Positions 58,732 through 64,000 of a stretch of 64,000 nucleotides of DNA are shown one piece after another (the stretch's first letter is position 1; each line of letters starts with the position of its first letter). The notes beneath the pieces were generated by a model, which made no database searches, was not told the DNA's origin, and was given only the letters and a program-made list of their open reading frames with translations. The position numbers were made by a program, and so were the translations under genes. This DNA is from Chaenocephalus aceratus (taxonomy: Eukaryota; Chordata; Actinopteri; Perciformes; Channichthyidae), in assembly GCA_023974075.1 (NCBI GenBank), contig CM043787.1:34257718-34321717 (forward strand), written 5' to 3'.

Positions 58732-59078
58732 CGGCCCGTCCACACTACAGCTTCAAAAAAAGCTTGGAGCTGGGCGTGTCTGAAGCTCGACCAACAACCA
58801 ATCACATGAATCTCCCGCCCCTGACACACAAGCAGCGGTTTGATTGGCTAGAGCTTGTACTGGCATATGATTTGATTGGCTGACGCTTCCACAGAAAGCT
58901 TCAGAAGCTTCAAAAGTTGAACATTGCTCAACTTTTGCAGCCTGAAACGCCAGGAAAGCTCCGCTCTGCTTCCCACAATGCAGTTCGGCGAAAAGTGACG
59001 TCACCCCATTCAAAGTGAATGGGCAGACGCGTTGGAAACCGTTTTTGAAGCTGTCGAAGCTGTAGTGTGGACGGGCCG
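58732..59078. mobile_element. PIF/Harbinger-like MITE
   Basis: The element is 347 bp with terminal inverted repeats CGGCCCGTCCACACTACAGC and its complement at the right end, flanked by TAA on each side (58729-58731, 59079-59081). A 3-bp TAA duplication is characteristic of PIF/Harbinger elements. The interior has further inverted sub-repeats (AGCTTC/GAAGCT) and no coding capacity. It splits the LINE frame between ...VLTNT and KKVDHIT; removal of element plus one TAA would restore the frame. Confidence 0.85.
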
Positions 59079-60316
59079 TAAGAAAGTGGATCACATCACT
59101 CCTGTTCTGAAATATTTACACTGGCTTCCTGTGTGTCAAATAATTGATTTCAAAATATTGCTGCTGGTTTATAAAGCTTTGAATGGTTTAGGCTCAACAT
59201 ACATTTCTGACCTTCTGCTAAATTATGAACCATCCAGAACTCTCAGGTCTTCTGGGACTGGTCAACTTTCTGTCCCCAGAGTGAGAACTAAACATGGAGA
59301 AGCAGCATTCAGTTATTATGCTCCAAATATCCGGAACAAACTACCAGAAATCTGCCAGTCCGCTGCAATTCTTACTACTTTTAAATCAAGGCTGAAGACT
59401 TTTATTTTTGCCGCTGCTTTTAATTGATATATAACTTTTATTCATGTATTTTTTTCTTTTAATGTTTATTTTATTATCTTTGGTTTTTAATGACTTTTTA
59501 AATGCCATTTTCTTAATGTCTTTTTTTTTGTAAAGCACTTTGAATTGCCTTGTGTTGAAAGGTGCTATATAAATAAACTTGCCTTGCCTACGAAAGGGAT
59601 TTTATCATAATAGCGAAACATTTACAAAAGGTGAACTGCAACTAAAGCCTCTTCTGCTGTACATGGGTAACACTGAAATCATTGCATTTATAGTATGCCA
59701 TCTCATTTATTAGAATGTACACTAGCGTGTATGCAAAAGCATTGACTATTTAAAGAAAATAAATCCCTTTTGGATAGCAATAGCAACTTAAAGTATGCAT
59801 ATACTGTAAGTGTATGTACAATTGAATTACAAAATATCGTATGAACTACAGTATATGTAGTTCAGTGAAACAGTTGGTCACATAGGAGCAAATGTTGCTT
59901 CTGTCCTACTGAAACAGCGCCACTGTACAATGTGTGCTGTGTTTAAATGTAATGTCAGGTGTACTTTATGTGTACATGTTTGTCTTTAGCTTCTGTAATA
60001 AACATTAATGACGTGAAATATTGCACAAGCATGTTCCCCTTCTCAGTACTCTAACCTTGTGCATGTGTAACCTTGTTAGCAGCACCAGTGCAGGCATAAA
60101 GGATCAGGCAGCAAATGGCCTTAGTTTGTCCCTCAAGGATCTAACACATACACCATTCTGTCTCTCTTGCATCTTGTCATCTCGTCTCTTTTCACCAGTG
60201 TTTGCAGAGTTGGACATTTCTTAAATAATGTATGCTGTTAATAACTAGCTCAGTCTCTGTGGTACAGAGCAGTCCTGTTCAAACATAGCTATGCATTTTT
60301 GTGCGTATGTGAGTGA

Positions 60317-60351
<35 letters not shown>

Positions 60352-60356
60352 CACAC
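60317..60356. repeat. (GT)n/(GC)n microsatellite
   Basis: GT repeats interrupted by GCGCGC in the middle. Non-coding. Confidence 0.95.
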
Positions 60357-61620
60357 ACAGCATAATGACAATAGGATGGTGTTTGAACAGTGAGGTGAAG
60401 TGTACGGATGTGTATGTGATTGCAGTGTGAGTTATCACAGACTGGGCAGAATTGACTGATGTGATGGTTGAAGGTGGTTATAGGATGCAGGCCTGTGTCA
60501 ACACAGCAGATGTCAGTGTAGAAACTGAAGGTCACACACTAAACTACCCTAGAAAGTAATAGGTAGATGGGACATTGTAGCATGTCAGAGCGTAGCTTGT
60601 TGCACGACAGCAAGGGTTGTCATGAGAAGCCATACTTTGGTATCAAGTCAATAACAATCATTCTGAAAACATCACAAGACTGGGTTCTATTACATTACCA
60701 TCAGCACTTGAGAGTAACGGCATCCAAGGATACAGTACACACACCCTGGATGCACCTAAAGCGTGTGCCCTATGTTCCCCCTGGTAATGCTACTTTGAGA
60801 AGGACATATTCATGTTGGAATCGGCAGGGGGAAAGCTACAGTAGTTAACATTAGCTCTTAGCAGCAGGTGAACGGAGATTTCATAGAGTTGCATTTTGGT
60901 GGATTCAAGCTCTATTCATCTCAAATGTAAATTGAAGAAGAAATGTTATCATGATGTGTTCAACGTGAAGTCTAATAAATGTAGTTTTTGGCAAACAATT
61001 CAATAAACACGTTTGTTGAAGATGCTTTCACAGCAATATGAAAAATACATTTGACTTCCTTACAAAACAAGAATGCAGACAGTCAAAGGGAGTGTATGAA
61101 GTAGATGATGAAGTAAATTGGCTTTATTGTTTAGTTTTTTAACTGTAGAATCAAATCGGCATTAACAATTGTGGATTTTCCTTCATATTACAATCAATTA
61201 CATTCTGATTTAATGTGACATCCCTTAAGACAAAATTGTACAACTATTTTGTACGGGTCTAACGATGGTCACAAACACATACACAAAGCCATGCTAGCAA
61301 TATTCACACTAAAAACCTCAAATAAATTGGGAGATGAACCACAATAAAGAGGAATGGTGCAATCAAGGACCATCATATAAAAACACCCAACAGTTAATCC
61401 TTATAGAGATTGCTCTTAATGTGGGTCTCATCACTGTCTATTATCATCATCCCGCCCTTTCTGTTTTTTTTGTATCCTTTCTTTCTGGTTCTTTATTGTC
61501 CCTGTCTTTTTTATTTTCTTTGTTACTTCTTTGCAATCAGCCAGTCTGTCTGCACGTGAGCTCACCATTTTTTTTGCCTGTCTATCTGATAGGAGGTGCA
61601 AAGAGGCGGGGCTTACTCAC

Positions 61621-61644
61621 AGCAAGGATGACCTTGGCAAAAGT
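61621..61644 (-). CDS. Candidate 24-bp micro-exon
   Basis: On the minus strand: acceptor tgctgctcgcctcaaatcatcag, 24 bases reading TFAKVILA, then a textbook donor gtgagtaagc. Length is a multiple of three. The donor is the strongest in the window. Unlike the other minus-strand exons it is not coiled-coil-like, so it may belong to a different gene or be chance. Confidence 0.3.
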
Positions 61645-63594
61645 CTGATGATTTGAGGCGAGCAGCAATATCAATAATAATGGAGAAATTAATAAGCTGG
61701 TGCATTGGCCTGAGGGTTTGACTACAGAGGGTGGAGTTGGTGGGGGTACATTGGTGGGCTGTAATCGGCAGTTTGGAGCCCCCCTCCAACGCTGAAGGGT
61801 GGCAGCAAGAAGAGAGGGGAGAAAAGGGTGGGGGGGTTTAGGGTGGTGTGGAAGAGGGGGTGTGGTAAGTGCACGATTTCCTTAGCAGCAGTGTGGTGCT
61901 GCAGTCCATGCTGTCACACGTCAAAGAGGGAGCAAATCAAAGGCAGCTCTTTTGATGAATATAAAACAGAGAGTCCTGCTGAGAAGCACTCTCCCTCCCT
62001 CCCTTTCTAATCACAGAGCCGCAGAGGCGGCGGGCTGCACCAATCCCCCCCCCCGCCCCAGCACAAAATGAAAGGAGAGCAGAAACAAGGAGAAGGGGAC
62101 AGAGAACACACGCGATCACAACAAAGGCTGCTTTATAATAGCAATAAACATTTGTCCTCTTGAGACATCTGCACAGAATGATGGGTGCGGTGTGGCATGA
62201 TGCGAAAGAAGCTGGAATGGCATCAACACATTTTTACCCCCCACCCAACCCTGACAAACGGTTCATCTCCTACCTCTGCAAGTGTAGTACATGCATTTTA
62301 TCTGCAACAACAACCAGTACACTACTCTGCCAGGCACTGAAGCATGTTGCTTAGCTTGCAGGGTTTTGATAAATTGTCTAATATTCCCCACAACATGCTC
62401 AAAAAACGAATTACCCTACGATGGCATAAGTCTAATTAACCCATGCTCGCAGGAAACTGAAATGCTGACTGTGCTTCTGTTTAATTCATACCACCCCCAT
62501 TCCCAACTGTAACAACGCTATTCAGGTAGCATTATCACAAAGCAGTTAGCTTGTTCTCTTTTACAGACTGGAACATAGGCAAACCTACTTGGACATGTCT
62601 ATAGCATTGAACAACTAATGACTAATGTGTATTAAGAGTAAGGTCAAATAACACCTCCTATGAAAATAAATGTAATATGATATAGGGCAAATCTCCCTAC
62701 TTCTTTCATGTCTCACTCTTACCCCCCTGTCCATCCGTCACTATTTCTGAATTTATCTTATACCTTTTTGAATTTATAACACTAATTTAAATGTTTGCAT
62801 GTTTTACACTTTTTACTTTAGTAAGTGCTAAACTCAAAATGTGGCATAGCAGACTTTGTAAACATTCTATGTACATACAGGGAAGTCATATAAAATATGA
62901 ACCTATGCATAGATCTGCAACTATCAATGACCTGAGCTCCACTGCAGTGCAGTCTGGTCTAATCCACACAGCCTCAAACGCTAACAAATGGTCATCACTG
63001 TGTTCAATCAGCTCAGCCTTTGTAGCACTGGCTGGCGTCTCCTCCCCTAGGCAGTGCTCCTCTACTGCTCCCCAGGCAGTATTAGTATGTGACACCAAAG
63101 CCCACTCCCACCCAAGCCCTGAGCCTAAAAAGTGACACATGCATGGGTGTCGCTGCCGTTTCACCTCCTGCCTGCTGAAGTATGAGGCAATTTCCTGCGA
63201 GTGGTGCATGGTGAGAGAGAGCGGGAGGCCGGCGCAGCACAGCTCTGCTTCTCTCTTTGATACTGTCAGGGAAGAGTAATGGCTCTCTGCAGCAACAGCC
63301 ACCACCAAACTAATGTAGTGTGACTTTGGTTCTCCTTTTCAATGCTTTACCACCATAGTGAGTAAGAAGGAGATGGCAAGACGACAGGCAAACTGTGAGC
63401 ATTTTGGGAGGAAGCACAGGTCTACACAGGGACACACAGATTCCTTCACAGAGGGGATTCAATTTCATTAAGTCCTAAATAAACAAACACATGACATGTT
63501 TCTGTAATTGGAATACATTTCTGCAGTCGCACAACTCGTGCCAACCAGACAGGATGCTACTCAGACTGCAGGCCTTCCAGGAAAGCCTGCACAA

Positions 63595-64000
63595 TAGGGA
63601 TGTTAAGATTCACCGATTCGCATCGGTGCACCGGCATAAACGTTCAAGATGCGAGTGCACCGGTTGAAAGAGTGCACATCGGCTACAGTTTGGGTTGAAC
63701 TCGTGACGCATCGATTGTAGCATCGATTGTAGCGTCTCTTTGCATCGGTAAAAAAACTATTCATTCATATAATATCCCCTCATCCTGTCAGCACTCAGCA
63801 GAGACAATCTTTGATCTTTGCTTCGCACTACGGAGGCCGAGAGTCTCAGTTATCAACACACATGGAAGTCGAGGAGAAAGAGAAACACAGCTCACCGAAA
63901 AATACCTACAAATCAAACGTTTGGCAACACTTCGGATTTTTCAAGAAAGACGGACAACTTGAAAAATCACTCGCAAATTGTAAACGATGCCGAGCCGCTT
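63595..64000 (+). mobile_element. Second hAT transposon, 5' part, continues beyond window
   Basis: The terminus TAGGGATGTTAAGATTCACC is followed by subterminal repeats built on GCATCGGTGCACCGG and GCATCGATTGTAGC, as at hAT ends. An intact BED-finger start lies downstream. The 3' end and target duplication are outside the window. Its terminal repeat differs from the hAT at 48235, so it is a separate family. Confidence 0.85.
63862..64000 (+). CDS. hAT transposase N-terminus (BED zinc finger), partial
   Basis: ATG at 63862 opens a frame that is still open at the window edge (46 codons). It reads MEVEEKEKHSSPKNTYKSNV, then WQHFGFFKKDGQ and ANCKRCRAA: the BED finger start with its aromatic WxxFGF motif (Trp21) and the first Cys pair (Cys40, Cys43). 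The His ligands and the catalytic core would follow outside. No disruption so far, so this could be an intact transposase or a ZBED-like derivative. The start is chosen because it is the first ATG in frame at the usual distance from the BED motif. Confidence 0.8.
   Translation, partial: MEVEEKEKHSSPKNTYKSNVWQHFGFFKKDGQLEKSLANCKRCRAA

Larger units (their letters stand above)
56991..59427 (+). pseudogene. LINE ORF2 reverse transcriptase, interrupted
   Basis: Pieces in order: 56991-57503 with the RT start ([46 protein letters not shown]) and motif A LVLLDLSA, broken at about 57500 by a 2-base loss before [13 protein letters not shown] (57505 on). Then the SINE. Next, CGVPQGSILGPLLFNIYMLP (motif B region, about 58133-58200, with a small slip) and YADDTQMYV with the catalytic Asp pair near 58241-58261. 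The frame 58259-58731 continues to SRLDYCNGVFTGLTKKSIRK and LQLIQNAAARVLTNT, where the MITE is inserted. Reading resumes at 59082 with KVDHITPVLKYLHWLPV and ends at 59427. These C-terminal motifs parallel the copy at 3913-4407 and define the CR1/L2 group. Confidence 0.85.
56865..59589 (+). mobile_element. L2/Rex1-like LINE, 5'-truncated, with two nested insertions
   Basis: The copy starts within ORF2 before the reverse transcriptase (a [17 protein letters not shown] motif at about 56935-56975) and ends in the 3' signature GTAAAGCACTTTGAATTGCC ... GGTGCTATATAAATAAAC and a CTTGC tail at 59589. A dimeric SINE (57650-58112) and a MITE (58732-59078) are inserted. Without them the LINE part is about 1.9 kb. 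The endonuclease domain is missing. The 5' limit is approximate. Order of events: LINE first, then the two insertions independently. Confidence 0.85.
59590..63594. other. Intron-like region, no gene recognised
   Basis: AT-rich unique sequence with a (GT)n array (60317-60356), a T/C-rich tract near 61455-61540, a G-rich tract near 61800-61865 and a possible 24-bp exon at 61621-61644. The 140-codon minus frame at 62886-63308 has no splice or family support. Confidence 0.45.

Noticed and set aside
62886..63308. 140-codon minus-strand open frame
   Set aside because: Composition is not protein-like, no family recognised and no flanking splice sites convincing enough.

Overview
This window looks like teleost fish genomic DNA. 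It has AT-rich, intron-like sequence with long CA/GT and CT microsatellites. The transposable elements are typical of fish: Tc1-like, hAT, PIF/Harbinger-type MITE, L2/Rex1-like LINE, tRNA-derived SINE and a DIRS-type retrotransposon. There is no compact gene arrangement, no operon and no bacterial signal. All calls come from reading the sequence; nothing was searched against a database.

Host layer: most of the window reads as introns of one minus-strand gene made of short coiled-coil exons with large introns. The best exons are at 40707-40790, 38641-38785, 27961-28060 and 9814-9918, with weaker ones at 29059-29122, 24852-24897, 8806-8846, 4975-4998 and perhaps 61621-61644. I do not recognise the gene. 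Some exons look damaged: 38641-38785 reads as a clean 49-residue coiled coil only if two single bases are missing, and 29059-29122 carries a TAG in the frame that fits its neighbour. The locus may therefore be a decaying gene, or the assembly may carry small indels. A plausible last exon lies on the plus strand at 7407-7519. Several quiet stretches look like conserved non-coding elements.

Transposon layer, left to right: a hAT end (1-573); a 5'-truncated L2 tail (3905-4591); a full-length but broken Tc1-like element with TA target duplications (25810-27421); a complex rearranged block (28845-37236); an 792-bp hAT deletion derivative with a perfect 8-bp duplication and an intact BED finger (48235-49026); an unclassified element (54681-55650); an L2/Rex1-like LINE (about 56865-59589) interrupted by a dimeric tRNA-SINE and by a PIF/Harbinger-like MITE; and the start of a second BED-finger hAT running off the right edge (63595-64000).

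The most unusual part is 28845-37236. A host segment that includes one exon is present twice in inverted orientation, and the second copy lies exactly between two Tc1 termini. Next to it, two inverted 5' ends of that Tc1 family flank a GC-rich DIRS-type retrotransposon. Between its ORF1 and reverse transcriptase, this retroelement carries thirteen 45-bp tandem units. Ten of them contain a perfect palindromic NRF1 consensus (YGCGCAYGCGCR), and the array has a 270-bp higher-order period.
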